A DNA stretch of 64,000 bases from Tenacibaculum caenipelagi (GCF_004363005.1 NZ_SNYH01000004.1:276626-340625), one strand, 5' to 3'. Shown: positions 43,831 to 52,633, counted from the first letter of the stretch. The notes: generated by a model not told the origin, from the sequence alone. Translations and numbers: made by a program.

Positions 43831-43875
43831 TTTATTCAAAATCTCTCAGAGTATACTCAAAAAGTTTTGAATAAA
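43831..43875 (+). promoter_or_regulatory. Inverted repeat in the Fur-family gene leader
   Basis: TTTATTCAAAA (43831-43841) and TTTTGAATAAA (43865-43875) are perfect inverted repeats around a 23-nt loop that itself contains the palindrome GAGTATACTC (43849-43858). This could be an operator for the regulator itself, an mRNA 5' hairpin, or the end of the relA/spoT transcript. Confidence 0.45.
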
Positions 43876-43943
43876 AATATATTTTAACTGATACAAGTAT
43901 CTGAATATTATAAATCTCACTAGTGAGTAAAATTTAAAAGTAC

Positions 43944-44393
43944 ATGAGTAATTCAGCCGAAAATCAAGAAATTGTAAAAAAAGTATTCACTTCTTTTTTA
44001 GAAGAGAATAAGCATCGTAAAACACCTGAACGGTATGCTATTTTACAAGAAATTTACGACGCTGATGAGCATTTTGACATCGAATCGTTGTACATTAAAA
44101 TGAAAAATAAAAACTATCGTGTAAGTAGAGCAACGCTGTATAATACGATGGATTTGTTATTAGATTGCGGGTTGGTTCGTAAACATCAATTTGATGGACA
44201 ATCTATGGCTCGGTATGAAAAAAGCTACTTTGATAAAAATCACGATCATGTAATTCTTACAGATACTGGTGAGGTTAAAGAATTTTGCGATCCAAGAATT
44301 CAAATTATCAAAAAAACAATTGAAGACGTTTTTGATATTGATATTCACAATCACTCACTTTATTTCTACGGAACAAAAAGAAACAACAAATAA
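43944..44393 (+). CDS. Fur family transcriptional regulator
   Basis: 149 aa. The winged helix is [52 protein letters not shown], and the dimerisation/metal part has [20 protein letters not shown] and [11 protein letters not shown]. The usual CxxC structural zinc pairs are missing: only one Cys (in EFCD) remains, so metal binding differs from standard Fur; a peroxide- or zinc-type sensor cannot be excluded. It lies 24 bp before purA on the same strand, so they may be co-transcribed. Confidence 0.88.
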   Translation: MSNSAENQEIVKKVFTSFLEENKHRKTPERYAILQEIYDADEHFDIESLYIKMKNKNYRVSRATLYNTMDLLLDCGLVRKHQFDGQSMARYEKSYFDKNHDHVILTDTGEVKEFCDPRIQIIKKTIEDVFDIDIHNHSLYFYGTKRNNK

Positions 44394-44417
44394 AACACAC
44401 ACTTAACAACACACTAA

Positions 44418-45689
44418 ATGGCAGTAGATTTATTACTTGGTTTACAATGGGGAGACGAAGGAAAAGGTAAAATTGTAGACGTTCTAACAAAAAACTACGA
44501 TATCATTGCTCGTTTTCAAGGAGGTCCTAATGCAGGCCATACCTTAATATTTGATGGAAACAAGCATGTATTACACACAATTCCTTCAGGAATTTTTCAT
44601 AAAACAGCTTTAAATGTAGTAGGTAACGGAGTAGTTATCGATCCTGTTATCTTTAAAAAAGAGTTAGAAAATTTAGATGCTCACAATATCGATTATACTT
44701 CTAAATTATTAATTTCTCGTAAAGCACACTTAATATTACCAACACACCGATTATTAGACGCAGCTTCTGAAACTTCAAAAGGAAAGGCAAAAATCGGTTC
44801 TACTTTAAAAGGAATTGGACCAACATATATGGACAAGACAGGTAGAAATGGAATGCGTGTTGGAGATTTAGAATTAGACAACTGGAAAGAAAAATATAGA
44901 GCTTTAACTGAAAAACATTTAAGTATGCTAGCTTACTTTGATGTTCAAATCGATTATGATTTAGACGAATTAGAAGCTGAATTTTCTAGAGGTATTGATA
45001 AATTAAAAACATTACAATTTATCGATTCAGAAGAGTTTTTAAACAAGGCTATTAAAAAAGGGAAAACTATTTTAGCTGAAGGAGCTCAAGGATCGTTATT
45101 AGATATCGATTTTGGAACGTATCCATTTGTAACTTCATCTAACACTACTGCTGCCGGTGCTTGTACTGGTTTAGGAGTAGCTCCTAACAGAATTGGTGAA
45201 GTTTTCGGTATTTTTAAAGCCTATACTACTCGTGTGGGTTCTGGACCTTTCCCAACAGAATTATTTGACGAAGATGGAGCTACTATGGCTAAAGTTGGTC
45301 ATGAATTTGGAGCTACTACAGGACGTCCTCGTCGTTGTGGATGGTTAGATTTAGTTGCTTTAAAGTATGCTGTTGATGTAAACGGTGTTACTCAGTTAAT
45401 GATGATGAAAGGTGATGTTTTATCAGGTTTCGATACATTAAAAGTGTGTACTTCATACAATTATAAAGGAGAAGAAATTTCTCACTTCCCATATAACATT
45501 GAACCTGAAAATGTAACTGTAAACTATACTGAGTTTAAAGGTTGGAAGGATGATTTAACAAAAATGTCTTCTGCAGATCAATTACCTCAAAACTTATTAG
45601 ATTACATCGCGTTTATCGAAAAGGAAACAGGTGTACCTGTAAAGATTGTTTCAGTAGGACCTGATAGAAAACAAACAATTAACAGATAA
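44418..45689 (+). CDS. purA: Adenylosuccinate synthetase
   Basis: 423 aa. LLLGLQWGDEGKGKIVDVL is the GTP/IMP site with the catalytic Asp13, GGPNAGHTL the catalytic His, IGSTLKGIGPTYMDKTGRNGMR the IMP loop, LAEGAQGSLLDIDFGTYPFVTSSNTTAAGACTGLG and TTGRPRRCGWLDLVALK the remaining signatures. It makes adenylosuccinate from IMP and aspartate. Followed by an intrinsic terminator. Confidence 0.97.
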   Translation: MAVDLLLGLQWGDEGKGKIVDVLTKNYDIIARFQGGPNAGHTLIFDGNKHVLHTIPSGIFHKTALNVVGNGVVIDPVIFKKELENLDAHNIDYTSKLLISRKAHLILPTHRLLDAASETSKGKAKIGSTLKGIGPTYMDKTGRNGMRVGDLELDNWKEKYRALTEKHLSMLAYFDVQIDYDLDELEAEFSRGIDKLKTLQFIDSEEFLNKAIKKGKTILAEGAQGSLLDIDFGTYPFVTSSNTTAAGACTGLGVAPNRIGEVFGIFKAYTTRVGSGPFPTELFDEDGATMAKVGHEFGATTGRPRRCGWLDLVALKYAVDVNGVTQLMMMKGDVLSGFDTLKVCTSYNYKGEEISHFPYNIEPENVTVNYTEFKGWKDDLTKMSSADQLPQNLLDYIAFIEKETGVPVKIVSVGPDRKQTINR

Positions 45690-45693
45690 ATTC

Positions 45694-45722
45694 AAAAGGA
45701 GTTCTATAGAGCTCCTTTTTTT
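45694..45722 (+). terminator. Intrinsic terminator of purA
   Basis: AAAAGGAG and CTCCTTTT (8 bp, 10-nt loop) followed by T-run that runs directly into the next gene's ATG at 45723. Confidence 0.75.
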
Positions 45723-46256
45723 ATGATGATACAAGAATATTTAGACAATATCACAACACAGTTTAAATCGTACAAAGAAGTTGCTGATAAAACGATTGCT
45801 CAACTTGATGAAAAAGATTTGCACTGGAAATATAATGAAGAAAGTAACAGTATTGCTTCAATCATTATACACATGTCAGAAAACATGCTATCTCGATGGA
45901 CAGATTTTTTTACTTCAGATGGAGAAAAGGATTGGAGAGATAGAGATACTGAATTTGAGCCACAAGATTTAACTAAAAAAGAATTGATCACTCAATGGGA
46001 AAAAGGTTGGAACTGTCTTTTTTCTGCTTTAGATTCATTAAATGAAGAAAACTTCAAACAACCTATTCTTATAAGAAATAAACAAGTTAAGTTAATTGAA
46101 AGTATTACGAGACAAATAGCCCATTTTCCTTATCATATTGGTCAAATAGCTTACGTAGGTAAAATGATTTTAAATGATAAATGGCAAACAGCTTCTATAG
46201 CTAAAGGAAAATCAAAAGAGTTTATACAAGCACAATTTGAAAAAAATAACTCATAA
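45723..46256 (+). CDS. DUF1572/DinB-like protein
   Basis: 177 aa four-helix protein. SIASIIIHMSENMLSRWTDF supplies the first His, and RQIAHFPYHIGQIAYVGKMI the HxxxH pair near residue 140-145, giving the DinB-type three-His metal site; length and sequence fit DUF1572. It starts with two Met codons; either may be used. The terminator of purA ends at its start codon, so it probably relies on readthrough or a promoter inside the purA end. Function unknown; a thiol S-transferase role would be inference. Confidence 0.8.
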   Translation: MMIQEYLDNITTQFKSYKEVADKTIAQLDEKDLHWKYNEESNSIASIIIHMSENMLSRWTDFFTSDGEKDWRDRDTEFEPQDLTKKELITQWEKGWNCLFSALDSLNEENFKQPILIRNKQVKLIESITRQIAHFPYHIGQIAYVGKMILNDKWQTASIAKGKSKEFIQAQFEKNNS

Positions 46257-46258
46257 AA

Positions 46259-46293
46259 AAAACGTCTTTTAGTAACTACTGAAAGACGTTTTT
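46259..46293. terminator. Bidirectional intrinsic terminator
   Basis: AAAACGTCTTT pairs with AAAGACGTTTT (11 bp, 12-nt loop). A-runs on the left and T on the right make it usable by both the DUF1572 gene (+) and the SCO gene (-). Confidence 0.88.
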
Positions 46294-46312
46294 AATAGGA
46301 AACATATGGCCG

Positions 46313-47026
46313 CTAATTTTTTACTGTCTCCAAAATACTTGCAACGGTTTCTTTATTATCTACTCCTAAACCTTCTTGTTGATGTACCAACTCCCCTTCT
46401 GAATTAAATACACTTATAATGTTTGAGTGCGAAAAATCTAAAGGTGATATTTGTTTATACTTTACCGCTAATACATTAGCAAACTCTCGCACTGACTCTT
46501 CAGTTCCTTGTAAAAAAGTCCAATGTTCATCATCCATGTAATTTTCTTTAGCAAACTCTTTAAGCTTTTTCGGAGTATCATTTTTAGGATCAATACTAAT
46601 TAAAACATATTGTAAGTCATCATTATATTTCTCTGGTACTTTAGCTTCAATATTACGCATGTCAGCAACCAATCTAGGACAAGCTGCTTTACAAGTGGTG
46701 TATATCATCACCATTACCAAAGTTTTTCCTTTTAAATCTTTTAAATAGATATGCTTATTCTCTTCTGTTTTCCATTCCGATGTCAAATTAAATATAGAAC
46801 TTTCAGAAATGTCTGTTTCTAAAACTTTAGAAATTTCTTGAGATTGAGGTTTTAAATCCATTTTACAAACAGGACAACTTCCTTCTTCTGTATAGGTTTT
46901 ATCTCCTTCACAAAGCATAGGACATTCATAAACTATATTTGAGCTTGTGTCGTTTTTTTCTTTTTTACAAGAACTAAATAGTACTATTGAAAAAAGAATT
47001 ATCGTGATATATTTGATTATTCTCAT
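46313..47026 (-). CDS. SCO1/SenC family protein with N-terminal metal-binding domain
   Basis: 237 aa lipoprotein (lipobox LFSSC). Residues about 33-65 form a heavy-metal-binding-type domain with YECPMLCEGDKTYTEEGSCPVCKMDL, as in copper-handling proteins. The rest is a thioredoxin-like SCO domain with the copper motif CKAACPRL (CxxxC) and the downstream His in DFSHSNI. SCO proteins deliver copper to CuA or other copper sites; here its position behind nirK suggests copper loading of the nitrite reductase. It overlaps the previous gene by 4 bp. Confidence 0.92.
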   Translation of the reverse strand: MRIIKYITIILFSIVLFSSCKKEKNDTSSNIVYECPMLCEGDKTYTEEGSCPVCKMDLKPQSQEISKVLETDISESSIFNLTSEWKTEENKHIYLKDLKGKTLVMVMIYTTCKAACPRLVADMRNIEAKVPEKYNDDLQYVLISIDPKNDTPKKLKEFAKENYMDDEHWTFLQGTEESVREFANVLAVKYKQISPLDFSHSNIISVFNSEGELVHQQEGLGVDNKETVASILETVKN

Positions 47027-47799
47027 TGTTCTATATTTTTATCCTTTACACATCTAAAACCTAAGTTTCTCATGGTGAATTTCGCTTTCAAACTACCTCT
47101 AGTTGCATAACGCATAAACGCAGCATAATTCATTAAATCTGTAGCACCTACTGCTGCACTACCACAAAATAAATTACTATCATTATCAACATCTTTTCGA
47201 GACTCCCCTGATACCAATACCGAATTAAAATCAGAAGTCCACTCCCAAACCAATCCATGCATATCATATACTCCCCAATAATTTTTAAATGTTGAGCCTA
47301 CTACATTATCAAAAGTTCTAGGTTTTTCATACCAACCTAAGATATATTCATTATACGTTTTTAAAGTCCTAGCATCTGGTATTTTTTGATTAGCCATAGC
47401 TACATACTCCCATTCGTCAACTGTTGCTAATCTTTTTCCTTGTTCTTCACAATAACATTTGGCTGCAAACCAAGAGATATTAGTTACCGGAGATTTTAAT
47501 TTTTGTTTATCTCCTATAATAGTATCACTTTTCCAGCTTAAAAGATAGCTTTTATCTGCAAAGAGCCTTATTACTTTAGATTTTCTCCATTTAGGGTTTT
47601 CTTTTACAAACTCTAAAAACTCTTCATTCGTTACTGGATATACATCCATGAAAAAATCTTGAATTGTTATTCTTACTGAATCTCTTCCATACAAAGGAAT
47701 ATAACTACCTCCTTTTATGGGAACCATTATAGATTGACAATTCATATTGGAAATGCCTAAAAAAAGAATACAAATTGTCAATCTTAAAATGGTTTTCAT
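47023..47799 (-). CDS. SUMF1/formylglycine-generating-enzyme-fold protein
   Basis: 258 aa with a signal peptide. FGE-sulfatase domain motifs: MVPIKGGSYIPLYG, DFFMDVYPVTNEEFLEFVKENP, VTNISWFAAKCYCEEQGKRLATVDEWEYVA, and GLVWEWTSDFN, ending FTMRNLGFRCVKD. The two active-site Cys of true FGE are not seen in the GxxCGG context, so it is probably a structural or accessory member rather than a sulfatase activator. Such genes are typical companions of nirK in flavobacteria. It overlaps the SCO gene by 4 bp. Confidence 0.88.
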   Translation of the reverse strand: MKTILRLTICILFLGISNMNCQSIMVPIKGGSYIPLYGRDSVRITIQDFFMDVYPVTNEEFLEFVKENPKWRKSKVIRLFADKSYLLSWKSDTIIGDKQKLKSPVTNISWFAAKCYCEEQGKRLATVDEWEYVAMANQKIPDARTLKTYNEYILGWYEKPRTFDNVVGSTFKNYWGVYDMHGLVWEWTSDFNSVLVSGESRKDVDNDSNLFCGSAAVGATDLMNYAAFMRYATRGSLKAKFTMRNLGFRCVKDKNIEQ

Positions 47800-47829
47800 C
47801 TTTATTTTTGTTATGTTACTTTTTTATTT

Positions 47830-49281
47830 TTAGTGAGCACTTTTTACCTCTGTCACTGTATTTACACCGACATTAGTTTTGTTATTACCCCAAGAATTAT
47901 ATACATAAGTAAGTACATCTGCTACTTCTTCATCACTTAATGCTTGTTTGGTCATTACACTATTGTATTTCTGACCATTTACAGAAATCTCTCCTGTTTT
48001 TCCATGCAATACAATATCAATAGCTCTTTTAACATCTGCATTTAAATAATCTGATTTAGCTAAAGGAGGAAAAGCATTTGGAATTCCTTCTCCATTTGCT
48101 TGGTGACAAGCAAAACATGTTTTCGTATATATTTGCTTACCATCAGCTATTTTTTGTGCTAACGATTTTTCATTTTTTGCTACGACCTTCTCCTCTTCTC
48201 TATTCGGCATTGATTGTATAGTACCTCCTTCAGGGTTGTAAATACCTTCTTGTTTAACTCCTGAATATATTCTTTTACTTTCTTCTCCTTTTACTTTTAG
48301 CATTCCTAATGCCCCTTTGTTAAATGCTCTAAATATGGCGTGATCTACTAAAATAAATGTACCCGGAACATCTACTTTAAAATCAACTATTGCTGCACCC
48401 CCTGCTGGTATAGATGTTGTTTGTACATGCTTGTTTATAGTTTCTCCTCCTTCTACATGAACATTGTCGAAAATTTCACCGATTACGTGGAAAGAAGAGG
48501 TTAAGTTAGGACCACCATTACCAACAAATAAACGTACAGTTTCTCCTACATTTGCTGTTATTGCATTGTCACCTGTTAAAGCTCCTACTTTACCATTAAA
48601 CACTACATAATCAGCATCTTCATCTACAGCTTTTTTCATATCAAAAGCTTGTAATCCTGGTTCACCATTTTCTCCTTTGGTATAAAAATCACCCTGCATA
48701 ATGTAGTATTCTTTATCTACCTTAGGTAACCCTCCTTCTGGTTCAACTAAGATTAATCCGTACATACCATTAGCTATATGCATTCCTACAGGAGCAGTAG
48801 CACAGTGGTATACATATAATCCAGGATTTAAAGTTTTAAAAGAGAATGTCTTTTTATGACCTGGAGCTACAAATGAAGAAGTTGCTCCTCCTCCTGGACC
48901 TGTTACTGCGTGTAAATCGATATTATGTGGTAATCTATTATCTGGATGATTTGATAAGGTAAATTCTACTTCATCTCCTACTCTTGTTCTTATAAAGCTT
49001 CCCGGAACAGACCCTCCAAATGTCCAGTAAACATATTTTACCCCATCAGTCATTGTACCTTCTTTTTCAAGAATCTCCATATTAACTAATAGCTTTTTTG
49101 CTGCTCTATTACCCACCGGTGCTGGAACATTGGGTGGGGCAGTTAATTCGGCTTCCATAGTTCCTTTAATTGCTATATCTGAAGCGCTTTTCATAGCAAT
49201 ATTGGCTGGTTTTTCATTCTTACAACTTGTTATTGCAAACATTGCTGCTAGAATAATTGCGGTTGTTTTCAAGTGTTTCAT
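47830..49281 (-). CDS. nirK: Copper nitrite reductase NirK fused to C-terminal cytochrome c
   Basis: 483 aa lipoprotein (ITSC lipobox). The two cupredoxin domains of NirK are complete: HNIDLHAVTGPGGG and GLYVYHCATAPVGMHIANGMYG contain the type 1 (Cys, His, Met) and type 2 His ligands, and SFHVIGEIFDNVHVEGG and LVDHAIFRAFNKGALGMLKV belong to domain 2 (catalytic His). A c-type cytochrome domain follows with CFACH (389-393) and a Met ligand region SVMTKQALSDEEVADVL. It reduces nitrite to NO, and the fused heme acts as electron donor. First gene of a nirK-FGE-SCO unit with a CRP/FNR-type promoter. Confidence 0.95.
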   Translation of the reverse strand: MKHLKTTAIILAAMFAITSCKNEKPANIAMKSASDIAIKGTMEAELTAPPNVPAPVGNRAAKKLLVNMEILEKEGTMTDGVKYVYWTFGGSVPGSFIRTRVGDEVEFTLSNHPDNRLPHNIDLHAVTGPGGGATSSFVAPGHKKTFSFKTLNPGLYVYHCATAPVGMHIANGMYGLILVEPEGGLPKVDKEYYIMQGDFYTKGENGEPGLQAFDMKKAVDEDADYVVFNGKVGALTGDNAITANVGETVRLFVGNGGPNLTSSFHVIGEIFDNVHVEGGETINKHVQTTSIPAGGAAIVDFKVDVPGTFILVDHAIFRAFNKGALGMLKVKGEESKRIYSGVKQEGIYNPEGGTIQSMPNREEEKVVAKNEKSLAQKIADGKQIYTKTCFACHQANGEGIPNAFPPLAKSDYLNADVKRAIDIVLHGKTGEISVNGQKYNSVMTKQALSDEEVADVLTYVYNSWGNNKTNVGVNTVTEVKSAH

Positions 49282-49345
49282 GTTGTCTCTATTGATGTAG
49301 TTGTTAATATTAATCCATAAAAGACTATTTTATCTCTTATACAAA

Positions 49346-49353
49346 CAAAATTA
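49346..49353 (-). promoter_or_regulatory. -7 box (TAATTTTG) of nirK
   Basis: A perfect TAnnTTTG on the minus strand, giving a start at about 49340 and a UTR of about 58 nt before the ATG at 49281. Confidence 0.6.
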
Positions 49354-49374
49354 CCATAAGAATAGAGCCAGAAA

Positions 49375-49390
49375 TATGACTTTTATCATA
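49375..49390 (-). promoter_or_regulatory. CRP/FNR-type operator upstream of nirK
   Basis: TATGA-N6-TCATA (TATGACTTTTATCATA) is an inverted repeat matching the T-TGA-N6-TCA-A core of CRP/FNR-family sites. Its centre is about 42 bp upstream of the predicted start of transcription, the class II activator position. An oxygen- or NO-responsive regulator is the likely binder by inference. Confidence 0.6.
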
Positions 49391-49396
49391 AAAGCA

Positions 49397-49424
49397 AAAA
49401 AAAGGAGCTTTAAGCTCCTTTTTC
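49397..49424 (-). terminator. Intrinsic terminator overlapping the decarboxylase stop codon
   Basis: The minus strand has AAAGGAGC / GCTCCTTT with a short TTAAA loop and a following T-run; the TAA stop of the decarboxylase (49410-49412) lies in the hairpin loop. Confidence 0.8.
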
Positions 49425-50852
49425 TTTACTCTTTAAAATTTCCTCACCAAATTTATTACACAAATCCAGTGTTTGTTTAACATCTTCCATAGTCGTTTTC
49501 GGATTTATCAAACACATTCTCAGTACCACTTGTTTATTTAGTATAGTAGTAACTAAGAAAGCTTCTCTTGAATCCATTATTTTTTGAGAAATTTCCTGAT
49601 TTAATTTATCAATTTCTTTTTCTTCAAGGTTTAAGCCTATAGGATTGTATCTAAAATTGATAACTGCCAAAGTAGCTGGTGAAATTATTTCCCAATTCCT
49701 ACTTTTACGCAACATTTTTTCAACGTCATCAGCTAATTGAATATTATAACTAACAGCCTCTTTGAAGGCATCTAAACCATAGGTCTTGATAGACATATAA
49801 AACTTCAACGCTCTAAAACGTCTTGTTAATTGAATACCATAATCATAAAAATTAATTTCTGATTCATTACCTTCAATATCACGTAAATATTCTGGTTTTT
49901 CACTAAATGTTTCGCTCAACCAAGAAGCATCCTTCACTAATAAGCATCCAATTTCATAAGGTTGATAAAACCATTTGTGTGGATCTACTGTTAACGAATC
50001 TGCTCGTTCTATACCTCGTAAAGCTTTAGCTCCTTTTTCTGATAAAATGGCAGCTCCACCATAAGCTCCATCAATATGAAACCATAAATTTTCCTCTTCA
50101 CAAATGTCTGCTATTTCATCTAAAGGATCTACAGTACCCGTATTAGTTGTACCTGCTGATGCTATATAACAAAATGGCTGCAAACCTTCTAATCGGTCTT
50201 TTGCAATGGCATTTTTTAGTTTGTTAATGCTTATTCTAAATTCGATATCTGTAGGTAAAATTCTAATTTGCTCCTTTTTAAACCCTAAAACTCGAATAGC
50301 CTTAATATTAGAGGAATGTGCTTGGTCTGACAAATAAATGATAGCTTTAGAAAAATCATCTCCACACTTTAAACGTCTAGCTGTTACCAATGCTGTTAAG
50401 TTTGCCATAGAACCACCACTTGTAAAAATTCCTCCTCCTCTTTCTACAGGAAAATTATACATTTTCAGCAACCAGTTCATCGTCACAATTTCTAACTCTG
50501 CAGCAGCGGGAGAAACCATCCATCCACCAGAAAAAATATTGAATCCAGTAGCTAAGCTATCTGCCATGGTGCTAATAAAATTACTAGGACCAGGAACAAA
50601 TGAATAGGCTTTTGGATGTGAAATAACTGTACTATTGGGTATTACATTGTCCATCACAAAATCTAATACTTTTTCTGCTGGCATCCCTTTCGCAGGAGCT
50701 TCTTGTAAGAAAATGCTATCCATTTCTTTTCTAGAAGCACTAGCTACAGGCTTTTTTTGTTCTAAAGTATCCCAGTGTTCAGCAATTATATCAACTATTT
50801 TATATCCGTAAGACTTCATCTCTTCTTTTGATAAATCAAAATGAGCGCTCAT
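49410..50852 (-). CDS. Pyridoxal-dependent group II decarboxylase (aromatic-amino-acid/DOPA decarboxylase-like)
   Basis: 480 aa. GIFTSGGSMANLTALVTAR, IIYLSDQAHSSNIKA, CYIASAGTTNTGTVDPL, WFHIDGAYGGAAILSE and DSLTVDPHKWFYQPYEIGC carry the PLP pocket, with the PLP Lys in DPHKW. This is the AAAT/glutamate-decarboxylase superfamily group II subtype closest to aromatic L-amino-acid decarboxylases. It decarboxylates an amino acid (DOPA, Trp, Tyr or similar). A -7 box lies upstream at 50877-50884. Monocistronic. Confidence 0.92.
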   Translation of the reverse strand: MSAHFDLSKEEMKSYGYKIVDIIAEHWDTLEQKKPVASASRKEMDSIFLQEAPAKGMPAEKVLDFVMDNVIPNSTVISHPKAYSFVPGPSNFISTMADSLATGFNIFSGGWMVSPAAAELEIVTMNWLLKMYNFPVERGGGIFTSGGSMANLTALVTARRLKCGDDFSKAIIYLSDQAHSSNIKAIRVLGFKKEQIRILPTDIEFRISINKLKNAIAKDRLEGLQPFCYIASAGTTNTGTVDPLDEIADICEEENLWFHIDGAYGGAAILSEKGAKALRGIERADSLTVDPHKWFYQPYEIGCLLVKDASWLSETFSEKPEYLRDIEGNESEINFYDYGIQLTRRFRALKFYMSIKTYGLDAFKEAVSYNIQLADDVEKMLRKSRNWEIISPATLAVINFRYNPIGLNLEEKEIDKLNQEISQKIMDSREAFLVTTILNKQVVLRMCLINPKTTMEDVKQTLDLCNKFGEEILKSKEKGA

Positions 50853-50876
50853 ATCTTTATATTTTTAAATTTGTTA

Positions 50877-50884
50877 CAAAATTA
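50877..50884 (-). promoter_or_regulatory. -7 box (TAATTTTG) of the decarboxylase gene
   Basis: A perfect TAnnTTTG on the minus strand, 24 nt before the ATG at 50852. Confidence 0.45.
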
Positions 50885-50963
50885 ACCATTTACAAAATGA
50901 CAGCTTCTTATTTATCTTGATAATTTTATTTCTTTATTAAGATTTTTGGCATATTCTTTTCAT

Positions 50964-50971
50964 TATTTTTG
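50964..50971 (+). promoter_or_regulatory. -7 box (TATTTTTG) of the OstA-like gene
   Basis: A perfect TAnnTTTG, with a TTG 15 bp upstream (50946-50948). It places the transcription start downstream of the longer frame's first codons and so supports the TTG start at 50991. Confidence 0.5.
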
Positions 50972-50990
50972 TGCATTAAATCGTATTATT

Positions 50991-52628
50991 TTGAAAAAAA
51001 TATTTCTGTTACCTTTTTTATTATTCTCTATTGTAAGTTTTTCTCAAACAAAAAAAATCAAAATTCTATCTACCGAATTAAGTACAGCTGACGAGAGTAA
51101 ATATCCGGGAGCGACCTTATTGATTGGGAAAGTAAAAATGTCGCACGAAGGTGCTACGTTAGATTGTCAGAGAGCCTTACTTTATAAAGATAAAAACTTG
51201 TTTAAAGCGATTGGTGAAGTTGTCATTGAACAAGGAGATACGATTATTCAATACAGCGATTTTGCTACTTACGATGGAAATACTAAAAAAGCGAAATCGT
51301 GGGGAAATGTTGAGATTAACGACAAAGAAATGACGCTAAAAACAGATACGCTCCATTTCGATAGAATTAATCAAATTTTATATTACCCTAACGGTGGAAC
51401 TATTCGCGACAAAAAAAACACGCTTTCAAGTATAAAAGGAACATACTTTTTAAAAGACAAAAAGTTTACTGCAAAATCAAAAGTTACTGTTGTTAACCCA
51501 GATAATAAACTTGAATCTGACCACCTTGATTATTACACTAACTCTAGTGTAGCTTATTTATACGGCCCAAGTACCATTACCAACTTAAAAGATAGCACCA
51601 AAGTATATTCTGAAAAAGGGTTTTATGATACCAATACTGACATTTCTTACTTTGTTAAAAACGCGAAACTCTTTTTAAAAGAACGTACAGTTTCTGCAGA
51701 CAGTTTGTACTACGATAAACGAAAAGGATTTGCTTCTGCTACCAACAACATAAAAGTGGTAGATACTGTACAAAATATGGTCGCAAAGGGAAACTATGCG
51801 GAACTATATGAACATAAAGATTCTTTGTTCATTATCGATAGAGCGGTAGCAATTTCAGTTCTTGAAAAAGACTCAATGTATGTTGCTGGTGATAAAATTT
51901 TACTTACTGGTAAACCAGAAAAACGTATTGCTCGTATTTTCAATAATGTAAAAATCTTCAAATCTGATTTGCAAGGAAAATGTGATTCAATTCACACAAG
52001 TCAAGAAACAGGCTTAACAAGAATGTTTAACAGACCTATTTTATGGTCTAAAAACAGTCAAATTACAGGAGATAGTATTCAGTTACTTACTGATAAAGAA
52101 ACAAATAAATTAGATTCATTAAAAGTGCTAAAAAACGCTTTTATGATTCAACAAGATTCAATACATCGAGATAATTACAACCAAATTAAAGGTAGAGATA
52201 TTTTTGGGAAATTCGAAAAAGGTGAGTTACATACCATGTTGGTAAAAGGAAATGCTGAATCATTATATTATAACAATAATGATAAAACTCATAAACTTGA
52301 AACCATTACCAAAGAAATTGCAAGTGATATTGAGTTTATTTTAGAAAATGGAGAAATAGCACAAACTAAATACTTTAAAAAATCAGAAGGCACAACCTAC
52401 CCTCCATCTAAATTTCCTTCAGAAGAGAAAAAGTTCAAAGGCTTTTTATGGAGAGGAAATGAGCAACCTAAAACGGTTGAAGATATTTTTGTAAAAGACA
52501 CAATAGTTGCGCCTCCTTCAAAAGAAAAAAAGGAGCTCGATGTTGTTAAAGAAGCAAAGGAAAACTTCATTAACGAAACTAAGAAGAAGAAAAAATTAGA
52601 AGAATTAAATCCTAAAAGATTAAAATAA
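50991..52628 (+). CDS. OstA-like/LptA-family protein (organic solvent tolerance)
   Basis: 545 aa. The start is TTG 50991, giving a signal peptide (MKKIFLLPFLLFSIVSFSQ); the frame is open upstream but overlaps the promoter. The mature part has repeated beta-strand units with the OstA pattern: LDCQRALLYKDKNLFKAIGEVVIEQGD, SWGNVEINDKEMTLKTDTL, YLYGPSTITNLKDSTKVYSEKGFYD and SADSLYYDKRKGFASATNNIKVVD. This OstA_2-type beta-jellyroll architecture is typical of Bacteroidota LPS-transport or envelope proteins. The C-terminal tail is Lys-rich. It is 5 bp from the following aminotransferase, so probably co-transcribed. Confidence 0.88.
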   Translation: MKKIFLLPFLLFSIVSFSQTKKIKILSTELSTADESKYPGATLLIGKVKMSHEGATLDCQRALLYKDKNLFKAIGEVVIEQGDTIIQYSDFATYDGNTKKAKSWGNVEINDKEMTLKTDTLHFDRINQILYYPNGGTIRDKKNTLSSIKGTYFLKDKKFTAKSKVTVVNPDNKLESDHLDYYTNSSVAYLYGPSTITNLKDSTKVYSEKGFYDTNTDISYFVKNAKLFLKERTVSADSLYYDKRKGFASATNNIKVVDTVQNMVAKGNYAELYEHKDSLFIIDRAVAISVLEKDSMYVAGDKILLTGKPEKRIARIFNNVKIFKSDLQGKCDSIHTSQETGLTRMFNRPILWSKNSQITGDSIQLLTDKETNKLDSLKVLKNAFMIQQDSIHRDNYNQIKGRDIFGKFEKGELHTMLVKGNAESLYYNNNDKTHKLETITKEIASDIEFILENGEIAQTKYFKKSEGTTYPPSKFPSEEKKFKGFLWRGNEQPKTVEDIFVKDTIVAPPSKEKKELDVVKEAKENFINETKKKKKLEELNPKRLK

Positions 52629-52633
52629 TTCCT

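Noticed and set aside
47830..49281. NirK gene as a fused multicopper oxidase
   Set aside because: The VYHCATAPVGMHIANGMYG and HNIDLHAVTGPGGG motifs and the two-cupredoxin length are those of copper nitrite reductase, and the neighbouring SCO/FGE genes support denitrification.
50338..50607. Plus-strand open frame inside the decarboxylase gene
   Set aside because: It lies entirely opposite a conserved PLP-decarboxylase coding region, has no recognisable protein features and no promoter; a shadow frame.
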